From Ephydatia muelleri (Eukaryota > Porifera > Demospongiae > Spongillida > Spongillidae), in contig JABACO010000017.1 in the NCBI GenBank assembly GCA_013339895.1, forward strand, positions 602,689-666,688: 64,000 nucleotides of DNA, in the 5' to 3' direction. Positions 33,137 through 42,587 of the stretch are shown in pieces. The position numbers were made by a program, and so were the translations under genes. Below the pieces are notes generated by a model. The model ran no database searches. It was not told the origin of the DNA and worked only from the letters and a program-made list of their open reading frames with translations. How positions within the stretch are numbered: position 1 is the first letter of the stretch; every line of letters begins with the position of its first letter.

Positions 33137-36100
33137 CAGTGGCGTTGTGGCGCACCCGGCGCTAGGGGGGGCAGATATATATAAAGGCGCCCCCCCCCCC
33201 CCCCCCCCCCCCAATAAAGTTTAATTTCTGCATGTTAGCAGCACGTATATATGTGCACACGTCGCATGTAATTTTCACGGTCATTTTTACGTGCAAATGA
33301 CACAGAATGGTGTACATATACATACAATTGAACTACAATAACGCACTTGAGAGATGAGAGGATGAACGTGCAAATGAATCGATTACTGATTCTTTCGTCA
33401 GTGTTAGAAGTATTTTGCGTTCTACTGACAAGAGCAATAATCCTTCGAGCCTCTCCTGCACCATCGTGGACCTCAATCGTGTTTTCACACGCTTTAGCGC
33501 AGAAAAGCTACGCTCGGCGGTACAGGAACTGATCGGTATGGCAGAAATAATGGCATACCCTTTTTCACAACTCTGGAAACGCATCTTTAAGATGGTACAT
33601 TTCATTGCACAGAATATGCAATGCCCCAGTAAAAGATGATCCACGAATGTCGTTCTTCTTAGTTTCTAAATGTTCATCCCGCTGCTTATCACTTACCTCA
33701 ATGAAGTCATTGTAGTCTACATCCGCATCCCTTTGATCGTGGTCTTGTTCCATATCATCTTCATCAGAACTCCGATCATCTGCTTGTGTGCATACAAATT
33801 CTGAACTATGAAATTTACTGTAGGCCCTTGCAAAACAGAAAAGTTCTTCTGCACACCTCTTGGAATCAAGGTTGTATTTTTCACAAAAACTAGTCACAGC
33901 ACGTGTTAAGTCATAGACAGTGTTGTACATTTCGCTGAGACGTGGAAAACAGTTAGGTGAAAATACAGACAGCATTTCATACAGTGACCTGTTCTTTTCG
34001 AACCTGTTTCTCATGGAGCTTAAGACAGAATCTATAGTACAACATAAAGCGTTTCGTGTTTCCATTTTGACTCAGGGGTTTCTGGAGACCCTGAAGTTCC
34101 AGGTGCTCCTTTAGGACGACGCGCTCTGGTTGTGTGCCATTGGATAGATTGGATGTGTTTAAAAGTGTCATCCATAGTTTTTATGACGTCAAATGACCCA
34201 TTCCGCATTTTTTCAAGAGACGCAATTGAGACGTCAGTCATGTTTATCGCTTTCGAAAGGTCATTGTCAATACTTAGCAGGTAGCGACTCAGTGGACCAG
34301 TTATGGCGAATATCTCACTGAACAACAGAGCAGTTGCCAGAAATTGTTTGGTCTGAATTGAGATTAAAAGCCCAGCTGCCTCGGATCTGTGCTTTGTGTC
34401 AAATGACGTATCTGTATGAACGATGTCTAAAGCCTCAAGGATGCTCTCATACCGATCCAAAAATGTCCGCAAACACATCTCCCTTGCATTCCACCTAACA
34501 GTGTTTAATCGTTTAAGAGAGCGAATCGGAAGGCCATGCGACAACTGTATCGATTCTAATACGTTATGGACTTTATGAGACCTACTGAATAAGACGTACA
34601 ACGTTTCAAGATTACCAAATAGAGTCACTACGTCAACTGCAATTGCTGCTGAATCTGCCAACACAAGGTTTAGAGTATGAGCATAGCAGTGGATATAGAG
34701 GATGTTAGGGTTTATTTGGTCCTTAATAAGAGCTTGCAAGCCACCATAGCATCCGCTCATGTTTGATGCCCCATCATACGATTGAGCTATAAGCTTCTCA
34801 AACGACACATTCTTAGATTGCAGCGTTGAAAATATCACTCCAAACAAATCTTCGGCTGTTGTACTCATTGCCCTTCGGCAAGCCAGAAGGTGTTCAGAAA
34901 TATTTCCATTTGTGGAGACTATTCGAACGCAAATGCTTATCTGTTCGTGATGAGCTACGTCAGGAGTTGTATCAGCTATGAGAGCCCATGCAGCTGAATC
35001 TTCAATAGCCTTCACGATGACATCCGTTACTAGCTGGCTAATGGTTTGTATCAAGTTGTTTTGCGTTGTATTGCTAAGAAACGATAAATGAGAACCTCGT
35101 CCTTTATGTCCCGGCTTGCCACATGACTCAATCCTACTTTGAATATCTTTTATCTTCTTCAAATGTTGTAGCAATGGGACGTCGTAATGTGAAATTAATT
35201 TTAGCAATTCGATAAAATTTCCAGTATTTACAGAATCGTCTACCAACGATTCTCTGTGGCCTCTCAAGGGTAAACCCTGCATGCTGTCCCAGAAATATAA
35301 TGGCATCCACAATGCGCGCTAGTATTGTTCTATTTTTAGCAACCTCGTTTTTTTTTCCGTTCCAACTCAGCTTTTGATTGTTCATTCAAACAGTGCTGAA
35401 TTGATTGCTCCTTTGAAAATACGGCTTGAGCTATCACAGCATTTCTGTGGGCAGTAGAAGCTTCATGCTTTAGTACAGAACTATGTTGCTTCTTCCAGGA
35501 ATGAAAGCCGCCATTTGTAAAAGCATTGCCTTGATTAAATCGGACGTGCTCCCCTCTCAAAACGGGATCAGTAAAGAGTAAACATGCATGGAATGCAAAA
35601 AACGGCACTTTTTTCCATTGAATAAGATATCCATTGCCTCTTAGTACCATCCGGATGTTGAAACAGTGTCTTGGAGCAGTATCTATGACCTGATTTATGT
35701 GACACAAGGATACTTTCTAGCGGGTGACATGGTCCAAGCTTAAGGATATATTCCTTCAGTTGTGAACTTAGTGTTACGTTTATCAGCCTAGCTGGGTCTA
35801 TCACACCTGTTGTTTTGTCTATCATTGCATCTACTTGCTGGTCATAATGAGAACAAGGATCTGCCAGCATTACAGTAGTTATTGCTGTGCTGCGATATCA
35901 TCCCTCTCAGACTGTTTAGATGTGTGATCAATCACGCCTTCTGAATTTCTTGTCATTAGTGACACTTGATGGTTTACACAAACGGGATCTGCTAGCGGTG
36001 CTGTGCTGCAATCGCTGACCGAAGTACTATACGTAGGCGTGCCGTTAGACCGTTCAGGATTAAATTGTTCATCATCCGCTTTGTCAACAATAACAGGCAT

Positions 36101-36753
36101 CTCTGATTCGCTCGCCTTCAGCTCTTCATCAACGTTCGGAATAATTAACACTGACGGACCTGCTTCACTGGTTGGACTACCAAGGTCAAGATCAGTAACA
36201 TTTACTGGAGCTGAGTATGAAGCAATCGGTTCACCTATATCATCGTGCGGAACCCGGGCCGAGTTCTTTAGAAAATCTTCCATGAACGAACTAAGCTTTT
36301 CTTGTTCATCAATTCTGGCCAACTTTAATCTGCGATATTCTGCCCCAGACTTTTTACGCTTACCTCTTGTCTGCAGAGACATAAAGCCGGCACTTCAATT
36401 GATATTTAGTAGGCTGCTGCAAGTCTGCAAATTGTAACTGTTATGAATACTACAACAACTATCATCGACCTCTGCTTACCACGTTTGTTTTAGGGTTATC
36501 CAAATAAACGAAAATAGTTTGGGTAGGATCGTTTAATTATTTAATTTCTTAAAATTAATGGATAATTAGATCGCTTTAATTTGGTGATATCGATACCAAT
36601 CGCTTTAATCAGACTAACTCTACTATGAGACACCATGCATACTTCACTAACTTCAGCCGTCATTTTGGCGCCCAAACTATATTTTGGCACCCCTGTTTTT
36701 AGGGCCGCTGGGGGGGCAATTGCCCCCCCCTGCCCCCGGCCACACCGCCACTG
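33137..36753 (-). mobile_element. hAT DNA transposon with 8-base target duplication
   Basis: The left end CAGTGGCGTTGTGGC and right end GCCACACCGCCACTG are imperfect inverted repeats. They are flanked by a perfect 8-base CATATAGT at 33,129-33,136 and 36,754-36,761. Both ends continue into G- or C-rich segments, including a C run near 33,190-33,212. A hAT-type transposase lies inside on the minus strand. Length is 3,617 bases. The perfect duplication suggests fairly recent insertion, though the transposase is broken. Confidence 0.92.
33333..36382 (-). pseudogene. hAT transposase (ZMYM1/TTF-zinc-finger type), frameshifted
   Basis: From the N-terminus (36,382) the pieces show a basic start (TRGKRKKSGAEYRRLKLARID) and a TTF-type zinc-finger region (ILKLGPCHP, GHRYCSKTLFQH, FCIPCM, then FHSWKKQHSSVLKHEASTAHRNA). 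A DUF4371-like block follows (RGHRESLVDDSVNTGNFIELL). The RNase H-like core has IADTTPDVAHHEQISICVRIV, QSYDGASNMSG, HCYAHTLNLVLADS and TVRWNARE. The C-terminal hAT dimerisation motif is CTAERSFSALKRVKTRLRSTM. At least five frame changes (near 35,590, 35,345, 35,295, 34,065 and 33,600) break it. Some lie at homopolymers, so sequencing error could explain part of them. As read, no active transposase is made. Confidence 0.88.
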
Positions 36754-36761
36754 CATATAGT

Positions 36762-37388
36762 AGTTGAGGGCATAAATTGGTATACTTCGTGCATGTACCT
36801 GTTTACGAGCCATTCTAAGTGGTTTTGTAATTCTATGAACGAATCCAAGTTTTCAGTGAATGGACTTTTTTCGTTTTTTGAAAATAGTACTTGGTTTTCT
36901 AAATACACTGTCTCAAACAGCACCGATTTTTGTGATTTACATACAATTTTTTTCCCCACGTCTAGCACTTACAACATACTACCGCGTTTCCTTACATTCT
37001 TAGGTTGATCAAAACATCTATCGACATCAGATACCAACTTCTCTGCAAACGCGTAGAAGACCTCCCTACTATTAGGCACCTGCTACACGCGAACTTACAG
37101 CGAGATCACGGAGTGTAGGTGATAATTCGTGAACCGTGCTTCCAATCCATCTCTAAACAATCTATGGTACGGTTAAAGATTAAACCCTCTTTTAACACCT
37201 TTTGTGCGTGTTTATCCTTATGGCTTCATGACTAATGATACTTGTTAGCGAATAGGGGGAAAGCCACTGTAAAAGTTTCCGAGCGTCCTCAACGACGATG
37301 GAGTCCGAATCTTAAAGCCATCATCAGCTAACACATTTTCAACAGCATTGTTCAGTATTTCGTCGGATTTTGTCATTGCCTCAGCCAT
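36762..37388 (-). pseudogene. Unrecognised coding-like segment cut by the hAT element
   Basis: The minus strand from ATG at 37,388 reads MAEAMTKSDEILNNAVENVL and then ADDGFKIRTPSSLRTLG before a stop. A second piece (about 37,072-36,762) reads EVFYAFAEKLVSDVDRCFDQPKN, one in-frame stop, then VLDVGKKIVCKSQKSV, ENLDSFIELQNHLEWLVNRYM and so on, running into the hAT right end. The amino-acid composition looks like real protein but I do not recognise a family. It may be a host gene or older mobile-element gene disrupted by the hAT insertion. Confidence 0.35.
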
Positions 37389-37865
37389 GGATAGTATCTG
37401 AAGTACCATACCTAAAGTCCGGCGTTTATAGATTTATTCTAGGGGATTAGATATTCATTACTATGTGGTTTCTAAGTGCTAATTTATGATTACGTGTGAG
37501 GGCGTAGGGTGGTGTGTACCCTTGTTAGGCGGTGCAATTTATAAATTGCGCTGCGCAATTTGTGAATTCACAATTTGCGCAACAATTTATAAATTGTTGC
37601 GCAAACTGTGGATCGTACTATGCACGGTCCGTTTATAAATTGCGCACCGAAAGTTAAGTTGCGCAATTTGTGAACTGCAAATCAGTAAATCCTATTCTTG
37701 ATAAATGGCATGAAGTTTACAGTAAACACATGCAACACACCAACCCATGAATTGTACATGTAGGTGTATTCCGGCCTTGCGATTCAGTTCATCCTTTGAC
37801 ACACATTGTGCATTTCCAGTGATACCACTCCTTGCATTTGGTACAGGGACATGTGTGTGTCAGCT

Positions 37866-38183
37866 TCAGCTGGCAGTGCAGAATATATATATGTACTCTG
37901 ATTTGGGCGTCCCTGGCTTTATTGGCTTTGATGGAAATGGTACAATCTTTTTTTTAGACAAGCATTCAAGAAAATGTGACTGTAACTTTGTCTGTTCATA
38001 TTCACGACTAGCTGGATTGTTGCCATAAGCCAAATCAGTAGCAAATGCTATAGCGTATGCACCACAGTCAAAAGCTCCTTTTTGAAATTGCACCTTTTGG
38101 ATTTTCAATGTTATTCGTTGATTACCAGTGCAAAGCAAGGAAGCTATTTGCAATTTTGTGTCAGTAGATACTGAACTGTGCAC
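37866..38183 (-). pseudogene. Ulp1/C48-like protease fragment
   Basis: The minus strand reads VQFQKGAFDCGAYAIAFATDLAYGNNP and EQTKLQSHFLECL. This is the C-terminal half of a transposon-type Ulp1 protease, with the oxyanion Gln and nucleophile Cys (Q...DCGAYA). The His/Asp half upstream is not recognisable, so it is truncated. It differs clearly from the Ulp1 domain of the Ginger1-like element (TNAVDCGVLVC), so it has a separate origin. It ends in LSKKKIVPFPS and a stop. Confidence 0.65.
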
Positions 38184-38239
38184 ACTGTCATAAATGCTTC
38201 ATTAGTTACTGGGAAGGAAAGGTTCTGACCTAAACAGTT

Positions 38240-39270
38240 GTGAAATCCTGCCAAAGTTGGGAACTGGCTCTGAATCATTTTCATAGCTTCATTTATGTGG
38301 GCATCTCCATCACCTCTCATGTTAAGCCATCAAGTTTTACTCATTCATCAGTGTCTCTGCTGTTCGGCAAGCATCCTTCAGTTACCTCTCCTGTTAAGCC
38401 ATCAACTTTTACTCATTCATCAGTATCTCCAGTTCAGTCCGCATCTCACACTCCTTCAACCACTTCTCTTGTTAGAAATTCACCTATAAGTACTTCAAAT
38501 CCTGACAGTCCTGCGTTAATTTTGCCAACCTCACAAATTCTTCCTATAAATCATCAGTTTCAAATGAACAATCGTTGCTACTCTTGTGTCCTGCACAAAC
38601 TAGTAACTCTCATCAGGATGATATACCATCTCCCACTAAACCTCCACTTGCAAAAAGAACCTCATCAGCCATAAGGTTAGTTTTGTAATACAACACATTT
38701 ATCCATACTTATTATACATAACCCCCCTCCCCTCAGTGAATCTTCACTGTCAACACTTACTACCAGCACACGCCATGTAAACATACATGTATGAGGCAGC
38801 TGATAAAGAGTATCTCAAAAATGTTGAAAGAATGAAAGACCCAGTATGCCAAGAGGAAACTGCATCAATGCAATACCTACGGTGCAGGAGATACTGTTAC
38901 AGTATGGGTACCCAAAAATGAGCGGTCATCAACCGACATGCCACGTCTGCTGTGCTATGTTAATGAAGATAGCCATGATCTTTACCCGCAGCCACAGTAA
39001 GTTACTTGTGAATTTTGTATGTAAAGGTAGTTATTTGAAACTCTCTGGACATACATAGGTTGTGTCTAGAGGTTTGAGGGGTAGTAAAGTTTTCACTGCA
39101 GAGATATTAGTGATGAATTTATTTTCAGGAGTGAACATGCATGGCATCCTATCTAACTGGTATCCAAGTGGTGAGCTAATGCCATTTAAGGGGTCTGTAC
39201 CATTTCCATACAATAAGGACCATTCCAAACTGCCTACCATAACACAGAGGAGAGAAGCTGCTCAGACAGG
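38240..39270 (+). pseudogene. Plus-strand exons of the Ulp1-containing element, unrecognised
   Basis: A Ser/Thr/Pro-rich frame (38,295-38,674) contains a tandem repeat of about 72 bases encoding KPSxFTHSSVS twice. Further pieces (about 38,790-38,998) read AADKEYLKNVERMKDP, then after a frame change GAGDTVTVWVPKNERSSTDMPR and CYVNEDSHDLYPQPQ, ending at a GTAAG donor. Later, IxQRREAAQTGRDK appears. The GDTVTVWVPK segment resembles integrase-associated proteins of other invertebrate transposons, but I cannot name the family. Confidence 0.35.
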
Positions 39271-39419
39271 AAGAGACAAGCAGATTATGAATTTACAAAT
39301 TGCGCAGCGCAATTTATAAATTGCGCAAATTCCACAATTTGCGCCTAACACCCTTTTGTGAAATCTGTAGATGGTTGTTTACAAAACATTATTTGCCCCC
39401 GCTGCTATCAGAACAACAC

Positions 39420-41675
39420 ATGGATGCTGGCGTGCACAGCAAGACGCGTTTCTCGCGGCAGCTGCGGTTGCTGTTAGCAGCTATCTGCGTTGTCGTTGTT
39501 CACGTACGCGCATTTAATCAGCAGAACGTCACTGAACCGTTTACCTCGCAACAAGGAGGCAACAACAGTTCGAAGATGGGGATACCGCTCCGTGTGGCGG
39601 TCATGTTGGCCTTTCCCAACCCCGAAACCTCGCCCGAGATAACGGACGGCCCCAGTGTCCTTCCAGCTGTCGAACTAGCCGTCACACATATCAACCAGAG
39701 GGGTGACATCTTGGCCAACCACTCTCTCTTCCTCCTCGTCCGTGACGACGGGTGCAACGTCGTTGCCACGGCCGCTCGCAGTTACCTCGATATCCTGACC
39801 CACGCCGGAGACGAACGGAGTTTCTTGGCGGGAATGATAGGGCCTTCCTGCTCAGAATCGGCCATCCTTGTCAGCTCTCTAAACGCTCAAGCCGAGACCG
39901 CCCTGGTCAACCTCCACATCGCTGCATACCCCGCGCTCAAAGACGAGAGTAAGTTTCCGTACTCCTTTGGTATGGCGGGATCGGCAGACGACTACATCGC
40001 CGCATTGACGAGCATGGTGAGTGATCGACAATGGGAACGGGTCGCCTTGATATTTGAGGACAACAGTGCGTTTTACAGCCAGATAGCCACACGCGTGGCA
40101 AGAGACCTCAAGCAACAAAACTCGTTATCCGAACACTACTCGATTCCAGTTCGTTCTGGTTCCATCGGCGACTGTATAACCACCTTGAGCATGTCACCTG
40201 ACCCATGCGTGGTTTTCTTGCTCGCGAATAGTGACCTCGCAAGAAGGCTTCTGTGCTTCGCCCACTCTAAAGGCAGCTACAAGTGGTTGCAGGTCGAGAT
40301 CACGCTGTTCGACCTCACCGCCGAAGAAGTGAGCTTCTCCTACGGACGCGACGCGTACTCTTGCTCTCAAATGGACATGCACAGCTTTCTGAACGAGGCC
40401 CTGTTTTTGTTCGTGAAGCTAGTACCGCAATCTCAAAACGTATCAACCGTGTCTGGCCTCACGTATGAGCAGTACAGGGCCCAGTACATGGAGAGTGTGA
40501 CGAGGACGCAAGGAGTGTACCAGGCAGCGTTACAAGCAGCGTCACCTCCGTGGGCTAACTTGCTGTATGACGCCATATGGGCCTTAGCGCTTTCCTTAAA
40601 CAGCACTAGTGACGACCTCTTTTCTAATGGTGGTGACCACCAGAGTCTGGCGGCAGATACGCAAGGCAAACTGAAAGCTGTTATTGATTTTAGTGGCGTT
40701 TCTGGGAGAATCAAATTTATCAACAATACTGTCAGCAGAATTATCAACATTAGCCAGGCGTTAAATAACATTGAAGTGTTGATAGGAGAGTATGACCCAG
40801 AGTCTAAAATGCTTTCAGTGGGCATGAGAGGACACATTCCTACATGCTTCACAGATCATTTGATGGTTGTCCGAGTATTGTTCTACATTGTTGCCGCTGT
40901 TGTACTCGCCGTCACCCTCATCTCCCACACACTCACTCTGTTCTACTGGAACCAAATCCACATCAAGGCCTCAGACCCTCGCCTCTCGCAGTACATATTT
41001 GTGGGCTGCTACCTTTGTTGCTTGGGGATAGTGGTGTACACTACTGCAAAGACGTACCCAATCAGTTTGGAACAATACGGAATATGCTGTTACGTCATAA
41101 ACTACTCTGTGTTCATTGGGTTTTGTCTCATCAACAGCACCATATGCGCAAAGACCTGGAGGTTGTACAGAATATTCACACACTTTGATAACCCGGGCCC
41201 TTTTGTTTCAAATTTCGCTCTGAATGCATTCGTGATCTCCTCTGTACTGTTGATGGTAATCCTGCTTGTGACATGGTCAGTGGCCGCCCCATACCAGGGA
41301 CGCCTCCAGCCTGATGGGACGGTGGCATGTGTGGATTCCAAACAGTCATACAATATCTGGAGTTTTGTTCTGCTTGGCTACTGTTGGATTCTGATGCTGT
41401 TTTCAGCAGTGCTGTCACTTGCCACCAGCAAACTGCCTCGCTCTCAGAAGAAACTGTACAGAATCAATTCTCCCGCTTTAATTGGGTATACATCTTCCAT
41501 CATCCTAATTATTAGCTGCGTTCTTGTTGCTATCTTCAGAACGGCCACTAGTTATTACATTATCATCTCCCTATTGTGTTGCACTCTGGTTTTTTTCAGT
41601 CTGGTATTTGTGATGTTACCCCCATGGCTGTCAGTGTGCAGGGAGAAAAGATTGAGTTGTAGAGCCATGCCCTGA
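39420..41675 (+). CDS. GABA-B-like class C G-protein-coupled receptor, copy A
   Basis: A single-exon gene of 751 codons. I place the start at 39,420 because the frame upstream runs into the terminal repeat of the neighbouring mobile element. A signal peptide (residues about 10-35, RLLLAAICVVVVHVRA) precedes a Venus-flytrap ligand-binding domain (about 55-440; PAVELAVTHIN, IGPSCSESAILVSSLN, KFPYSFGMAGSADDYIAA). Seven membrane segments follow (about 480-735), with the class C loop AKTWRLYRIF after TM3. The short tail lacks the coiled coil used for GABA-B heterodimers, and no cysteine-rich domain of the glutamate-receptor type is present. It probably senses a small ligand at the cell surface and signals through G proteins. 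It is a near-copy of the receptor at 42,588-44,810. Confidence 0.92.
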   Translation: MDAGVHSKTRFSRQLRLLLAAICVVVVHVRAFNQQNVTEPFTSQQGGNNSSKMGIPLRVAVMLAFPNPETSPEITDGPSVLPAVELAVTHINQRGDILANHSLFLLVRDDGCNVVATAARSYLDILTHAGDERSFLAGMIGPSCSESAILVSSLNAQAETALVNLHIAAYPALKDESKFPYSFGMAGSADDYIAALTSMVSDRQWERVALIFEDNSAFYSQIATRVARDLKQQNSLSEHYSIPVRSGSIGDCITTLSMSPDPCVVFLLANSDLARRLLCFAHSKGSYKWLQVEITLFDLTAEEVSFSYGRDAYSCSQMDMHSFLNEALFLFVKLVPQSQNVSTVSGLTYEQYRAQYMESVTRTQGVYQAALQAASPPWANLLYDAIWALALSLNSTSDDLFSNGGDHQSLAADTQGKLKAVIDFSGVSGRIKFINNTVSRIINISQALNNIEVLIGEYDPESKMLSVGMRGHIPTCFTDHLMVVRVLFYIVAAVVLAVTLISHTLTLFYWNQIHIKASDPRLSQYIFVGCYLCCLGIVVYTTAKTYPISLEQYGICCYVINYSVFIGFCLINSTICAKTWRLYRIFTHFDNPGPFVSNFALNAFVISSVLLMVILLVTWSVAAPYQGRLQPDGTVACVDSKQSYNIWSFVLLGYCWILMLFSAVLSLATSKLPRSQKKLYRINSPALIGYTSSIILIISCVLVAIFRTATSYYIIISLLCCTLVFFSLVFVMLPPWLSVCREKRLSCRAMP

Positions 41676-42587
41676 GTCCACGATGTCCCCATAACCTGAA
41701 TCCATATTGTACACTGAGTGGAGTCTGGATGCACCTTCGTCCTCTTTCATACAAACATCAGCTTGTCAACTGACACATTAATATGTGTGTTGCTATGCCT
41801 ATGAAAATAGCATGGTATTTATTCCATGCTATAATATTTTTATGTTTCATCACAGATTTGTACAATATAGAGAGATTCTTATTCCCAGATGTCATCAATG
41901 ATGTACTACAGTACAACATGATCCAGGCCCTGCTTTTCAGAGTTTATCCTAATGTAAGGGGTGTGAGGGAGGATGGTGGCTATTAATGTTTGAGCAGGTT
42001 GCTGGTTTGACGTACTGTAATCAAAGAAAGCTACTGCTGTTAGACTCGACCCCAGATCCAACTCTGTCCCAACCCTGAACAAGGATAACTGCAGGGCGGG
42101 AGTCTGTATAAACCATATCCCCACCCCAACTCTCACTGAAAGATGGGCACGATGACAATCAGTAAAGATGTCATGCAAATGGTTGTGCCATGCACATTCC
42201 CACCATGTCTGCAAGAGGCTGAATGGTGACCTACATGTAGAGGGTCAAGAACAATGTAAAGACAAGGGGACACAGGGAACCTCCTGAAAAATGTAGTGGA
42301 AGGGACTGCAGATCCAAGAACCATGCAGTATGAGGGGCAGAAACAGAGAGCTTATTAGTTGATGTGGAGTCCCAAGTGTGGCCCCTCATGACTTCTTTTT
42401 GATAAAAATATTGTAGCATGGAATATATGAAATACCATGCTAGTTTCACAGACAAAACAACACAAATATTCCTACAATGATAAAGTTTGAACCTGCAAAG
42501 GCTGATGTTGATACAGGAGGGGAAGAAGGTGCATCCAGATTCCACTCAGTGTACAATATGGATTCAGGTTATGGGGACATCGTGGAC
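41676..42587. repeat. Spacer of the inverted receptor duplication with mirrored 3' UTRs
   Basis: About 200 bases after each receptor stop are mirrored. Both begin GAGTCCACGATGTCCCCATA and continue through GTACACTGAGTGGA and CATGGTATTT(A/C)AT to a TTCCATGCTA motif. The arms therefore extend past the coding regions. The central part (about 41,900-42,300) is unique and I see no gene in it. Confidence 0.85.

Larger units (their letters stand above)
37524..39349. mobile_element. 1.8-kb TIR element with ACCCTT target duplication and an Ulp1 fragment
   Basis: Ends GTTAGGCG and CGCCTAAC are flanked by perfect 6-base repeats ACCCTT (37,518-37,523 and 39,350-39,355). Both terminal regions contain a distinctive palindromic string, CAATTTATAAATTGCGC followed by TGCGCAATTTGT. 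The left end repeats it several times over about 150 bases. Inside are an Ulp1-like protease piece on the minus strand and transposon-like exons on the plus strand. It is probably a deletion derivative of a larger element. I cannot assign its superfamily: Ulp1-carrying Zisupton/KDZ elements usually make 8-base duplications. Confidence 0.75.

Noticed and set aside
39300..39419. N-terminal extension of receptor A by 40 residues
   Set aside because: It begins in the terminal repeat of the adjacent mobile element. Receptor B has no equivalent, and the signal peptide follows the later start.
42133..42545. Small minus-strand frames in the spacer between the receptors
   Set aside because: They have no protein-like composition or splice sites, and part of the region is mirrored 3' UTR.
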